64,000 bases of DNA from Streptomyces flaveolus. Its GTDB lineage: Bacteria; Actinomycetota; Actinomycetes; Streptomycetales; Streptomycetaceae. The notes below the pieces were generated by a model. The model was not told where the DNA came from and did no database searches. It worked only from the letters and a program-made list of their open reading frames with translations. The DNA lies in NCBI RefSeq assembly GCF_014648815.1, contig NZ_BMRV01000004.1, forward strand, positions 62,001 to 126,000, given 5' to 3'. The number at the start of each line of letters is the position of its first letter. Within the stretch, counting starts at the first letter, position 1. Positions 56,626 through 64,000 of the stretch are shown one piece after another. A program made the translations under genes and the position numbers.

Positions 56626-57491
56626 GCCGCCGCCTCCGCGCCCCGCACGATCCGGGTCACCCACCACACTCCGAGGCCCTCCAGTACCGCGCCGGCCAGC
56701 AGGCAGCCGAGCCCTCCTCCGGTGTGCAGCAGCACATGCAGCGGGTCGGAGCCGAGGGCGACACCGAGCAGAAGGCCCAGCACCGGCAGGCCGGCGAGCA
56801 TCACCGCCGTGGCGCGGGCGCCCGCCAACTGGGCGCGCAGGTCGGCCCGCTGGTCCCGTTCGGCGCGCAGCGCGCCCTCCAGCCTCTCGAGCCCCGCGGC
56901 GAGCCCGGCGCCCTGGTCAACGGCCACTCGCCAGCAGGCCGCGAGGCCCCGCAGCCCGTCGGCGCCCGGTCGGCGTGCCGCCGCCGCCAGCGCGGCCGGG
57001 ACGTCCCCGCCGAACCTGGCTGCCGCCAGGACCGCCGCCTGCCCGTCACCGAGCCCTCCGGAGTCCTGGGCGGCGCACAACAGTGCCTCGCCCGGCTGGC
57101 GCCCCGCACGGACCTCGCCCGCGAGCACGCCGCACAGCGCGATCACCGCGTCCTGCCGGTGCTCCCGGTCCCGCCGCTCCCGGCCGGCCACCCGCACCCA
57201 CCGCAGCACCGGCACTCCGGCCGCCCCCGCGACGACCGGGAGCACCGAGGCGCCCAGGACCGCCAGCACCAGCCCGGCCGCCAAGGACCACCACTCGGCC
57301 CGCAGCCGAGCGCGAAGCTGCCGCAGCCCGTCCGCCATCCGGCGTGCCGTGGACGGCCCGGTCCCGCCCGCTCCGTCCCCCGCGAGCAGCACCCGCGCGC
57401 GCCGTGCCCCCGCGTGCCACCCGGCCGTCAGCCACGTCCCCGTTCCCAGACACGCCAGGGCGGCGGCCATCGTCACTTCACTCGTCCCCAT
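56622..57491 (-). CDS. tadB: TadB-like inner-membrane platform protein
   Basis: 289 residues. A type II secretion F-like domain with three to four membrane segments (about 7-25, 70-95, 230-250, 258-280) and the cytoplasmic part containing LCGVLAGEVRAGRQPGEAL. It overlaps the CpaF gene by 14 bp, so it is translationally coupled. Confidence 0.85.
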   Translation of the reverse strand: MGTSEVTMAAALACLGTGTWLTAGWHAGARRARVLLAGDGAGGTGPSTARRMADGLRQLRARLRAEWWSLAAGLVLAVLGASVLPVVAGAAGVPVLRWVRVAGRERRDREHRQDAVIALCGVLAGEVRAGRQPGEALLCAAQDSGGLGDGQAAVLAAARFGGDVPAALAAAARRPGADGLRGLAACWRVAVDQGAGLAAGLERLEGALRAERDQRADLRAQLAGARATAVMLAGLPVLGLLLGVALGSDPLHVLLHTGGGLGCLLAGAVLEGLGVWWVTRIVRGAEAAA

Positions 57492-59052
57492 CACCTGTTC
57501 GCCTCCCTTCCCCGGGCCGCGCTCCGAGTCCTTCGCCGCGCAGCAGCTCCCGCAGTCGCCCCCACCCGCGCTCCGCCACGAACGCCTCCGCGCCCCACCG
57601 CAGCGCCGGGACCGTCCGCACCAGACCCGACGGGTCCCGTTCCAGTACGTGCACCTCGGCGATCCGCCGCCGTCCCGCCCGGTCCCGCGCCAGGTGCAGG
57701 ACGACCGACAGGGCCGCCGCCAGTTGGCTGTGCAGGGCCGCCCGGTCGAGCCCCGCGGCGGTGCCGAGCGCCTCCAGCCGGGCGGGTACGTCGGCGGCGG
57801 CGTTGGCGTGCACGGTCCCGCAACCGCCTTCGTGGCCGGTGTTCAACGCGGCGAGCAGATGCACCACTTCGGGGCCGCGCACCTCACCGACGACCAGCCG
57901 GTCCGGCCGCATCCGCAGGGCCTGCCGCACGAGGTCCTCCAGGCTGACCAGGCCCGCGCCCTCCTGGTTGGCGGGTCTGGTCTCCAGGCGGACGACGTGC
58001 GGGTGGTCCGGCCGCAGTTCCGCCGAGTCCTCGGCGAGCACGATCCGTTCACCGGGTCCGACGAGCCCGAGCAGCGCGCTCAGCAGCGTCGTCTTGCCGC
58101 TGCCGGTGCCGCCGCTGACGAGGAAGGACAGCCGGGCCCGCAGGAGCGCCCGCAGCACCCGGTCCCCGCCGGGCGGCACGGTGCCCGCCGCCGCCAGCTC
58201 GTCGAGCGTGAACGCGCGCGGTCGTACCACCCGCAGCGACAGACACGTGCAGCCGACGGCGACCGGAGGCAGCACGGCGTGCAGCCGGGTGCCGTCGGGC
58301 AGCCGGGCGTCCACCCACGGCCGGGCGTCGTCGAGCCGGCGCCCGGCGACAGCGGCGAGGCGCTGTGCGAGCCGCCGCACCGCCCCGGCGTCCGCGAAGG
58401 CGACCGACGTGAGCTCCAGGCCCCCGCCCCGGTCCACCCAGACCCGGTCCGGGGCGGACACCAGGACGTCGGTCACCGACGGATCGGCGAGCAGCGGTTC
58501 CAACGGTCCGCTGCCGACGAGCTCCGACCGCAACTGCTCGGCGGCACCGAGGACCTCCGCGTCCCCCAGCACCCGCCCCTGCTCCCGCAGCGCCTGTGCC
58601 ACGCGCGCCGGAGTCGGCTCCGCCCCGCTCTCGGCGAGCCACCGCCGCACACCGTCGAGCAGCCCGGAGGCGGACCCCGCGGCCGTCCCGGGCCCGCCCT
58701 CGAGGGCAGCTGCGGGCACCCGCCCCGGCGTGAGGGCGGAAGCCGGGACCGGAAACGTCCTCGGACCCCGCGGTTCCTCTCCCCGGGCAAGCACGGTGGT
58801 CATGCGGGAGGCCTGCGCGGCAGACGGCTCCGACCGGACCCTCGGGGCAGCCCCCGCCGGCGCCCTCGCGCACGACCCCACGGCCGCCCCCACGGTCTCC
58901 AGGGGACCCGCCCACGCGGGCCGCCTGGGCACCTCCTCGCGCCCCATCCCGGCAGGCTGCCCGGGACCCACCCCCCTGGCCGCCCGCGCAGCCACCACAC
59001 CGGCCGGCACGCCCTCGCCCCCCACGTCTTCGGCGCCCACCGGCGTCCTCAT
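57478..59052 (-). CDS. cpaF: CpaF/TadA secretion ATPase
   Basis: 524 residues. A roughly 150-residue poorly conserved N-terminus is followed by the GspE-like ATPase: Walker A SGGTGSGKTTLL, Walker B-region LAEDSAEL, the Asp/His boxes with VRLETRPANQEG and LVVGEVRGPEVV. It powers pilus assembly. The ATG overlaps the Ssd stop (ATGA); an internal ATG at Met84 is possible. Confidence 0.9.
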   Translation of the reverse strand: MRTPVGAEDVGGEGVPAGVVAARAARGVGPGQPAGMGREEVPRRPAWAGPLETVGAAVGSCARAPAGAAPRVRSEPSAAQASRMTTVLARGEEPRGPRTFPVPASALTPGRVPAAALEGGPGTAAGSASGLLDGVRRWLAESGAEPTPARVAQALREQGRVLGDAEVLGAAEQLRSELVGSGPLEPLLADPSVTDVLVSAPDRVWVDRGGGLELTSVAFADAGAVRRLAQRLAAVAGRRLDDARPWVDARLPDGTRLHAVLPPVAVGCTCLSLRVVRPRAFTLDELAAAGTVPPGGDRVLRALLRARLSFLVSGGTGSGKTTLLSALLGLVGPGERIVLAEDSAELRPDHPHVVRLETRPANQEGAGLVSLEDLVRQALRMRPDRLVVGEVRGPEVVHLLAALNTGHEGGCGTVHANAAADVPARLEALGTAAGLDRAALHSQLAAALSVVLHLARDRAGRRRIAEVHVLERDPSGLVRTVPALRWGAEAFVAERGWGRLRELLRGEGLGARPGEGRRTGDGDE

Positions 59053-60176
59053 GCCGCACCGCCCGTCTCCGCCGCCAGGGCGCGCTCCCAGAACTCCCGG
59101 CAGAAGCGCGCCAGTGGCCCGCGTCCGGCGGCACCCGGAGGGCGCTTGCCCTCGGCCGCCCGCAGCACCCCGGACTCGACGGGCACCTCACCGACCAGCG
59201 GCAGCCCGAGCAGCCGGGCCACCTCGCGGTCGTCGAGCCCCGGCGCGTACGGACCCCGCACCGCGACCCGCAGGTCGCGCAGGACCATGCCGACCGCGGA
59301 GGCCACCCGCCCGGCCGCCGCGACGGCACGCAGCTCGGCCGGGACGACGAGGAGTCCGACGTCGATCTGGGCGAGGACCTCGGCGACCCCGTCGTCGATC
59401 CGGCGCGGCAGGTCGACGACGACCGTGCCGCCCCTGCGCCGCGCCGCGGCGAGGACCGCCCGTACGGCCGGGGCCGGCACGGCGACGCAGTCCCCCCGGT
59501 CCCAGCTGAGCACGCGCAGCGAATGCAGCTCGGGCAGCGACTCCTCCAATGCGCCCCCGCCGACCCGCCCGCGTGAGGCCGCGAACGCGGGCCATCTGAG
59601 TCCCTCGGCCGTCTCGCCGCCGAGCAGGACGTCGAGTCCGCCGCCCAATGGGTCGGCGTCCACCAGCAGGCTGCGCAGTCCCTGGCGTGCCGAGGTGACG
59701 GCGAGCGCGCAGGCCAGGGTGGACGCTCCGGCACCTCCGCGACCGCCGATGACACCCACGGTGAGGGCGGGGCGGCCGACGCCCTCCGTGACGTCGGCGA
59801 TGCGGTCGACCAGCCACTGCTCACCGTCGGGCAGCATCAGGACGTGGTCGGCGCCGATCTCGACGGCCCTCTGCCAGACCCCGGAATCGTCCTGGTCTCG
59901 GCCGACCAGCACCACGCCTCGTCTGCGCGCGGCCCCGCGTACGCGCCGTGCGGCGTCGTCGCCCACCAGGACGAGCGGCGCCGCCTCCCAGCTGCCGCGC
60001 TGCCCGGACTCCGACGGCCTCCCGGGCACCGAGTGGTGCACCTCGGGTGTGGCGCCGGCCGCCGCGCACAGGCGCAGCAGGTCGTCGAGGAGCTCGGTGT
60101 CCTCGGTGACGATCAGTGGGCCGCCCTGTCGTCCACCGGCGGCGGGCGGCGGATCGTGTGTGAAGGTCCCGGTCAT
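59049..60176 (-). CDS. ssd: Ssd/CpaE-like protein (septum site determining protein, MinD superfamily)
   Basis: 375 residues from ATG 60176 with GGGGGACG upstream. N-terminal receiver-like region (LIVTEDTELLDDLLRL), then the MinD/ParA-like ATPase domain. The deviant Walker A is [10 protein letters not shown] (about 144-153), with Ala in place of the usual Lys, so ATP hydrolysis may be impaired. DADPLGGGLDVLLG is the A' box. First gene of the Tad operon; CpaE relatives localise pili, and the mycobacterial Ssd affects septation. Confidence 0.88.
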   Translation of the reverse strand: MTGTFTHDPPPAAGGRQGGPLIVTEDTELLDDLLRLCAAAGATPEVHHSVPGRPSESGQRGSWEAAPLVLVGDDAARRVRGAARRRGVVLVGRDQDDSGVWQRAVEIGADHVLMLPDGEQWLVDRIADVTEGVGRPALTVGVIGGRGGAGASTLACALAVTSARQGLRSLLVDADPLGGGLDVLLGGETAEGLRWPAFAASRGRVGGGALEESLPELHSLRVLSWDRGDCVAVPAPAVRAVLAAARRRGGTVVVDLPRRIDDGVAEVLAQIDVGLLVVPAELRAVAAAGRVASAVGMVLRDLRVAVRGPYAPGLDDREVARLLGLPLVGEVPVESGVLRAAEGKRPPGAAGRGPLARFCREFWERALAAETGGAA

Positions 60177-60750
60177 GCCTTCGTCCCCCTTCGTTGTGCA
60201 CTGCTTCGCTGTGTTCCGCTTCGTCGCGTTCTGCTGCGTTGGCGTCCTGCGCGTCACTTCGCCGGAAACCGGCCATATGCGCCCGGCAAAGCGAACCGGT
60301 CATGAGCGGCGCGTCCCGAACGCGTGGAATCACGGTGCAGCGGTCCGCGAAATCGTGTGGATCTTGGTCGATAACTGTGGACAACTCGGGGGCCGTGAAT
60401 ATCGCCGTCACCCATACCGGTGAGTCCGGAGTCGCCCCGCTCCACCCAGCGCACGAGTCCCGCAGAGCAGCCCGACGGCTACACACAGTTAATAATCATG
60501 CGCATGACAAACTGCTCCCCCAAAGGGACCCGGCGCGCCGACCGCGCCACCTGCGAGAAGAAAAACCCACCCGGACATGCGACGACCCCCGCCGGGGGGG
60601 AGAGCGGGGGTCGTCTCCACGGCCGACTCGGGGGGGGAGGAGTCGGACCGGGTTAGCACGGTCGCGAACGATCCGTGACTTCCATGGTGTACCCGAGAGC
60701 CTTCTCAGGCAAACCCACACGCCACACCTTACGCCGAATGGGCTGCGCCT
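60177..60750. other. 574 bp gene-free region with hairpins and a DnaA box
   Basis: No convincing gene. It contains the Tad promoter region, one perfect DnaA box (TGTGGACAA, 60376-60384), an AT-rich GTTAATAATCATG near 60487-60499, and two hairpins with G-rich loops: 60581-60615 (12 bp stem GACGACCCCCGC) and 60623-60646 (7 bp stem CCGACTC). The last two could terminate an unannotated small RNA or a transcript entering from the left. Confidence 0.5.
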
Positions 60751-61584
60751 ATGCTCGGGGTCGTGGAAAACCACTCCTCGCCCCGTACCGCGGCCTTCTT
60801 CGACCTGGACAAGACGGTCATTGCGAAGTCGAGCACACTCACCTTCAGCAAGTCGTTCTACCAGGGCGGGCTGATCAACCGCAGGGCCGCCCTGCGGACC
60901 GCCTATACCCAGTTCGTCTTCCTCGCGGGCGGCGCCGACCACGACCAGATGGAGCGGATGCGCGAGTACCTGTCCGCGCTCTGCCGCGGCTGGAACGTCC
61001 AGCTGGTCAAAGAGATCGTCGCCGAGACTCTGCACGACCTGATCGACCCGATCATCTACGACGAGGCCGCGTCCCTGATCGAGGAGCACCACACCGCCGG
61101 CCGTGACGTCGTCATCGTCTCCACGTCGGGCGCCGAGGTCGTCGAACCGATCGGCGAGCTGCTGGGGGCGGACCGGGTGGTGGCCACGCGCATGATCGTG
61201 GGCGACGACGGCTGCTTCACCGGGGAGGTGGAGTACTACGCCTACGGCCCGACCAAGGCCGAGGCGATCCGCGAACTGGCCGCGTCCGAGGGGTACGACC
61301 TCGCCCGCTGCTACGCGTACAGCGACTCGGCGACCGATCTGCCGATGCTGGAGGCCGTCGGCCATCCGCACGCCGTCAACCCGGACCGCGCCCTGCGGCG
61401 TGAGGCACTCGCGCGTGAATGGCCGATTCTCGATTTCCACCGGCCCGTACGGCTCAAGCAGCGGATCCCGGGCTTCGCCGTACCGCCGCGTCCTGCCCTT
61501 GTCGCCGCCGCCGCGATAGGTGCCGCGGCGGCCACTGCGGGCCTCGTCTGGTACGCGAGCCGACGCCGGACGGCAGTGGCCTGA
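60751..61584 (+). CDS. HAD-family phosphatase, subfamily IB, membrane-tailed
   Basis: 277 residues. HAD motif I is FFDLDKT (about 16-22), motif II region VIVSTSGAEV, motif III with Lys in GPTKAEAI, motif IV is YSDSATDLPML. The C-terminus ends in a hydrophobic helix (about 246-268) and a basic end, so it is probably membrane-tethered. Relatives dephosphorylate serine or lysophospholipid-type substrates; this substrate is unknown. It is read away from the Tad operon. Confidence 0.88.
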   Translation: MLGVVENHSSPRTAAFFDLDKTVIAKSSTLTFSKSFYQGGLINRRAALRTAYTQFVFLAGGADHDQMERMREYLSALCRGWNVQLVKEIVAETLHDLIDPIIYDEAASLIEEHHTAGRDVVIVSTSGAEVVEPIGELLGADRVVATRMIVGDDGCFTGEVEYYAYGPTKAEAIRELAASEGYDLARCYAYSDSATDLPMLEAVGHPHAVNPDRALRREALAREWPILDFHRPVRLKQRIPGFAVPPRPALVAAAAIGAAAATAGLVWYASRRRTAVA

Positions 61585-61604
61585 TCCGCACCCTTTCACA
61601 CGTG

Positions 61605-61820
61605 TTTGACCGCAGAAGTAAAGAAGTGCGGCGAAGGCTTCCGCTTGTTCCCGGGCAGGAGTACAAAGGAGTCAACGGCCCGCGAGACCAAGGACATCCG
61701 AAAGGATCGCCTTAAGAACGCATTTGGCCCCACGGACCGAGCATGAACACCGGGCACCCACGCGACGTCGACCCGTCGATTACGGGCCAGCCGCACCAGG
61801 TGACGGGCAAAGTCCCGACC
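61605..61820. ncRNA. ssrS: Probable 6S RNA region
   Basis: This intergenic block, between the HAD gene and the Fic-like gene, is less GC-rich than its neighbours and folds into a long rod. Outer pairing TTTGACC/GGGCAAA (61605-61611 with 61805-61811, one mismatch), middle pairing GTGCGGC/GCCGCAC (61626-61632 with 61790-61796), a small CCCGT/ACGGG hairpin in the opposite bubble strand, and an apical AAGG..ATCC/GGAT..CCTT hairpin (61689-61714). This is 6S RNA architecture, and from memory the S. coelicolor 6S gene lies at this locus. The strand is uncertain: the plus strand gives a GAAA tetraloop, while the minus strand has a TATATG box at its 5' end and the 14-mer CATGCTCGGTCCGT found in E. coli 6S. 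Confidence 0.55.
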
Positions 61821-61866
61821 TGATGGGCATATATCGAGGACGCTTGGTAACGCGGTGAGCATGCCA

Positions 61867-61894
61867 GCGGCGGTACGAATTCTCGTACCGCCGC
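61867..61894. terminator. Bidirectional terminator
   Basis: Perfect 12 bp stem GCGGCGGTACGA/TCGTACCGCCGC with loop ATTC, between the 6S-like region and the Fic-like gene. Confidence 0.8.
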
Positions 61895-61922
61895 ATTGCG
61901 TTGCGCGGCTCCGGCGCCCGGC

Positions 61923-62747
61923 TTACGCCGCTCCGCGCTGGAGCGCCTCGCACACCGCCGTCGACTCGCGCGCGCCCAGCTCCACCGCCCTGCCGCAGTG
62001 CGCGATCCAGGCGGCCATGCCCTCGGGGGTACCGGAGACGTATCCGTCGAGGGCCGCCAGGTAGGCCGCGCGCCCCAGCTCGGCGTGTCCGACCTCGGCG
62101 GCGCAGACCGACTTCGGATCCAGGCCGCTGCCGACCAGGACGATCCGCTCGGCCGTACGCGCGACGAGGCCGTTGTGCGAGGTGAAGGGACGCAGGGCCA
62201 TCAGCTCGCCGTGCACGACGGCGGCGGTCACCAGCGCCGGGGCGGAACCCCCCGCGACGACCAGCTCCGCCAGGCCCTCCAGACGGCCGTGGGCCTCCCC
62301 GGCACCCGGCAGCGGGAGCGCGACGAGTGGCTCGTCCACCGGCTCGCCCTCCTGGCGCGGCCGTCCCACCTGATCGGCCTTGTCCGCGGCCGCCACCAGG
62401 TGCAGCCGGGCCAGCACCCGCAGCGGGGACTGGCGCCAGATGGACAGCAGCTGTCCCGCCTCGGCGGTCAGCCGCAGGGCCGCGCCCACCGTGCGCGCCT
62501 CGTCGTCGCCGCTGAAGTCCGTCCGCCGGCGCACCTCCTCCAGCGCCCAGTCCGCGCCGGACAGCGCCGCCGAACCCCGGGCGCCGCGCAGCGCCGCCTC
62601 GGACGTGATCTCGTTGCTGCGTCGCCGCATGATCCGGTGACCGTAGACCCGGTCCACGGCCTTGCGTACGGACTCCACGGTCTCGGCCGCACCGGGCAGC
62701 GAGCCCAGGGCCGCGAGCGGATCGGCGGTCGCGCCTGTCGTACTCAT
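61923..62747 (-). CDS. Fic-family protein with degenerate active site
   Basis: 274 residues from ATG 62747 (MSTTGATADPLAAL). The Fic core appears as LRPFTSHNGLVARTAERIVL (Arg186-Arg197). Compared with HPFxxGNGRxxR, the catalytic His is Arg186, the Gly is His191 and the first Arg is Leu194, so AMP transfer is unlikely by the usual mechanism. It may be a scaffold or a divergent enzyme. It is divergent from the ATPase gene. Confidence 0.75.
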   Translation of the reverse strand: MSTTGATADPLAALGSLPGAAETVESVRKAVDRVYGHRIMRRRSNEITSEAALRGARGSAALSGADWALEEVRRRTDFSGDDEARTVGAALRLTAEAGQLLSIWRQSPLRVLARLHLVAAADKADQVGRPRQEGEPVDEPLVALPLPGAGEAHGRLEGLAELVVAGGSAPALVTAAVVHGELMALRPFTSHNGLVARTAERIVLVGSGLDPKSVCAAEVGHAELGRAAYLAALDGYVSGTPEGMAAWIAHCGRAVELGARESTAVCEALQRGAA

Positions 62748-62858
62748 GGGTACGACCCTACGCACCCCGACGCCACACCCCACGAATGAGTGGTCTTCTT
62801 CACGCACCTCCAGACTCTCCTGCCACGGACAGCTATCGCTCCACTACGCTTGGTGAAC

Positions 62859-63839
62859 ATGAAAATTGCTTTCGTCGGGAAGGGCGGCAGCGGCAAGACC
62901 ACCCTGTCCTCCCTGTTCATCCGCCAGCTCGCCGCCACCGGCGCGCCCGTCGTCGCGATCGACGCCGACATCAACCAGCACCTGGGCGCCGCACTGGGCC
63001 TCGACGAGGCGGACGCGGCCGCGCTGCCCGCGATGGGCGACCACCTTCCGCTGATCAAGGACCACCTGCGCGGCACCAACCCGCGCATCGCCTCCGCCGA
63101 CAAGATGATCAAGACGACGCCGCCCGGCGAGGGCTCGCGGCTGCTGCGGGTGCGCGAGGACAACCCGGTCTACGAGGCCTGCGCCCGCCCGGTGGAACTC
63201 GACGGCGACACCGTCCGTCTGATGGTCACCGGACCCTTCACCGAGGCCGATCTGGGAGTCGCCTGCTACCACTCCAAGACAGGAGCGGTGGAGCTGTGTC
63301 TGAACCACCTGGTCGACGGCCGTGACGAATACGTCGTGGTCGACATGACGGCGGGCTCGGACTCGTTCGCCTCCGGCATGTTCACCCGCTTCGACGTCAC
63401 GTTCCTGGTCGCCGAGCCGACCCGGAAGGGGGTCTCCGTCTACCGCCAGTACAAGGAGTACGCCCGCGACTTCGGCGTCGCCCTGCAGGTCGTCGGCAAC
63501 AAGGTGCAGGGGCAGGACGACCTCGACTTCCTGCGCGACGAGGTCGGGGACGACCTGCTGACGACCGTCGGACACTCGGACTGGGTGCGCGCCATGGAGA
63601 AGGGCCGCCCGCCCCGGTTCGAGCTCCTGGAGGACGTCAACCGCCGGGCGCTGCGGACGTTGCACACGGCCGCGGACGCGGCGTACGAGCTGCGGGACTG
63701 GGAGCGCTACACGCGGCAGATGGTGCACTTCCACCTGAAGAACGCCCGGAGCTGGGGCAACGAGCGGACCGGGGCAGACCTCGCCGCGCAGGTCGACCCC
63801 GGTTTCGTCCTCGGCGAGGAGGTCGTCGCCCCGGTGTGA
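62859..63839 (+). CDS. CooC/ParA-type P-loop ATPase
   Basis: 326 residues from ATG 62859. Deviant Walker A KGGSGKTT at residues 8-15, DADINQHLGAALG (A' motif), and VVVDMTAGSDSFASGMFTRFD as Walker B-like segment. The SIMIBI/CooC group acts in metal-cofactor insertion or in positioning proteins; the substrate is not evident. TACGCT (62845-62850) lies 8 bp before the ATG, so the transcript may be nearly leaderless. Confidence 0.85.
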   Translation: MKIAFVGKGGSGKTTLSSLFIRQLAATGAPVVAIDADINQHLGAALGLDEADAAALPAMGDHLPLIKDHLRGTNPRIASADKMIKTTPPGEGSRLLRVREDNPVYEACARPVELDGDTVRLMVTGPFTEADLGVACYHSKTGAVELCLNHLVDGRDEYVVVDMTAGSDSFASGMFTRFDVTFLVAEPTRKGVSVYRQYKEYARDFGVALQVVGNKVQGQDDLDFLRDEVGDDLLTTVGHSDWVRAMEKGRPPRFELLEDVNRRALRTLHTAADAAYELRDWERYTRQMVHFHLKNARSWGNERTGADLAAQVDPGFVLGEEVVAPV

Positions 63840-63842
63840 CGC

Positions 63843-64000
63843 CTACTGCTTGGTCGCCGGCGCTCCGGGCACGCCCTTCGGCGCCGGCGCGGGGGCGGCC
63901 GACAGGAAGGACGCCCAGCCCTTCTCGGGTGCCTCGCCGACGCCCAGGGTGCGCAGCTTCTTCAGGGTCTTCGGGTCCTGGGCGTCCAGCCAGTCCACGA
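63843..64000 (-). CDS. Partial protein, C-terminal end only
   Basis: Truncated by the window edge. The last 51 residues include VDWLDAQDPKTLKKLRTL, then GVGEAPEKGW and a Pro/Ala-rich end PAPKGVPGAPATKQ. It converges on the CooC-like gene. No family can be assigned from this fragment. Confidence 0.6.
   Translation of the reverse strand, partial: VDWLDAQDPKTLKKLRTLGVGEAPEKGWASFLSAAPAPAPKGVPGAPATKQ

Noticed and set aside
61596..61862. 88-codon minus-strand open frame in the 6S-like region
   Set aside because: No ribosome site or family match, and it overlaps a region with strong RNA-like folding.

Overview
The window is a very GC-rich chromosomal segment with actinobacterial gene content: BldG and its partner, the TipA thiostrepton sensor, an XRE/DUF397 pair, 'C-minus' ribosomal proteins under a Zur box, and a Flp/Tad operon. 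This points to a Streptomyces close to S. coelicolor/S. lividans. TipA has the short-form start at Met110 and the thiopeptide-binding Cys214 of the S. lividans protein, and its promoter keeps the TTGCAC / 19 bp / CAGCGT layout. Nearly everything reads as core chromosome. The one clear accessory-looking spot is a small lower-GC orphan beside a tRNA-Thr near 35.3-35.9 kb.

Layout. 0-15 kb: a surface esterase and a lysyl-phosphatidylglycerol-type enzyme diverge. Then come folP-(NTF2-like)-folB-folK-(DUF3180) on +, converging on folE, ftsH, hpt, tilS, a DUF2342 metalloprotein and a D-Ala-D-Ala carboxypeptidase on -. A strong terminator separates ftsH from folE. 14.5-25 kb: ppa, a ThrE-like exporter, DedA, YbjQ, tipA with its promoter, glutamate decarboxylase, a drug-type ABC pair with a PadR regulator and palindromic operators, DinB, and an aldehyde dehydrogenase. 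25-27.4 kb: XRE regulator, anti-sigma-type ATPase and DUF397 protein. The last two share an iterated promoter motif that I do not recognise. 27.6-30 kb: the zinc-starvation ribosomal protein cluster (rpsR, CobW-like, rpmE, rpmG / rpmB, rpsN) around a Zur-like box.

30-42 kb: two lipoproteins, DUF2786, a Clp-N/HTH protein with a large palindrome and a predicted leaderless promoter, a polymerase-I-like enzyme, the tRNA-Thr(CGU), a secreted S33 peptidase, DNA polymerase III delta', and a three-part MFS-thymidylate kinase-coiled-coil protein. 42-52 kb: topA, a SAM methyltransferase, a lipoprotein, H+-pyrophosphatase with an upstream iteron/palindrome element, and bldG with its anti-sigma-like partner separated by two hairpins.

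52-64 kb: a DEAD/DEAH helicase whose 3' end is frameshifted in a G6 run, a seven-gene Tad/Flp operon (Ssd, CpaF, TadB, TadC, pilin, TadE, TadE-like), a HAD phosphatase, an intergenic region that probably encodes 6S RNA, a degenerate Fic protein, a CooC/ParA-type ATPase and one truncated gene.

Start codons were chosen by Shine-Dalgarno spacing, translational overlap and family N-termini. Statements about other genomes are from memory and could not be checked here.
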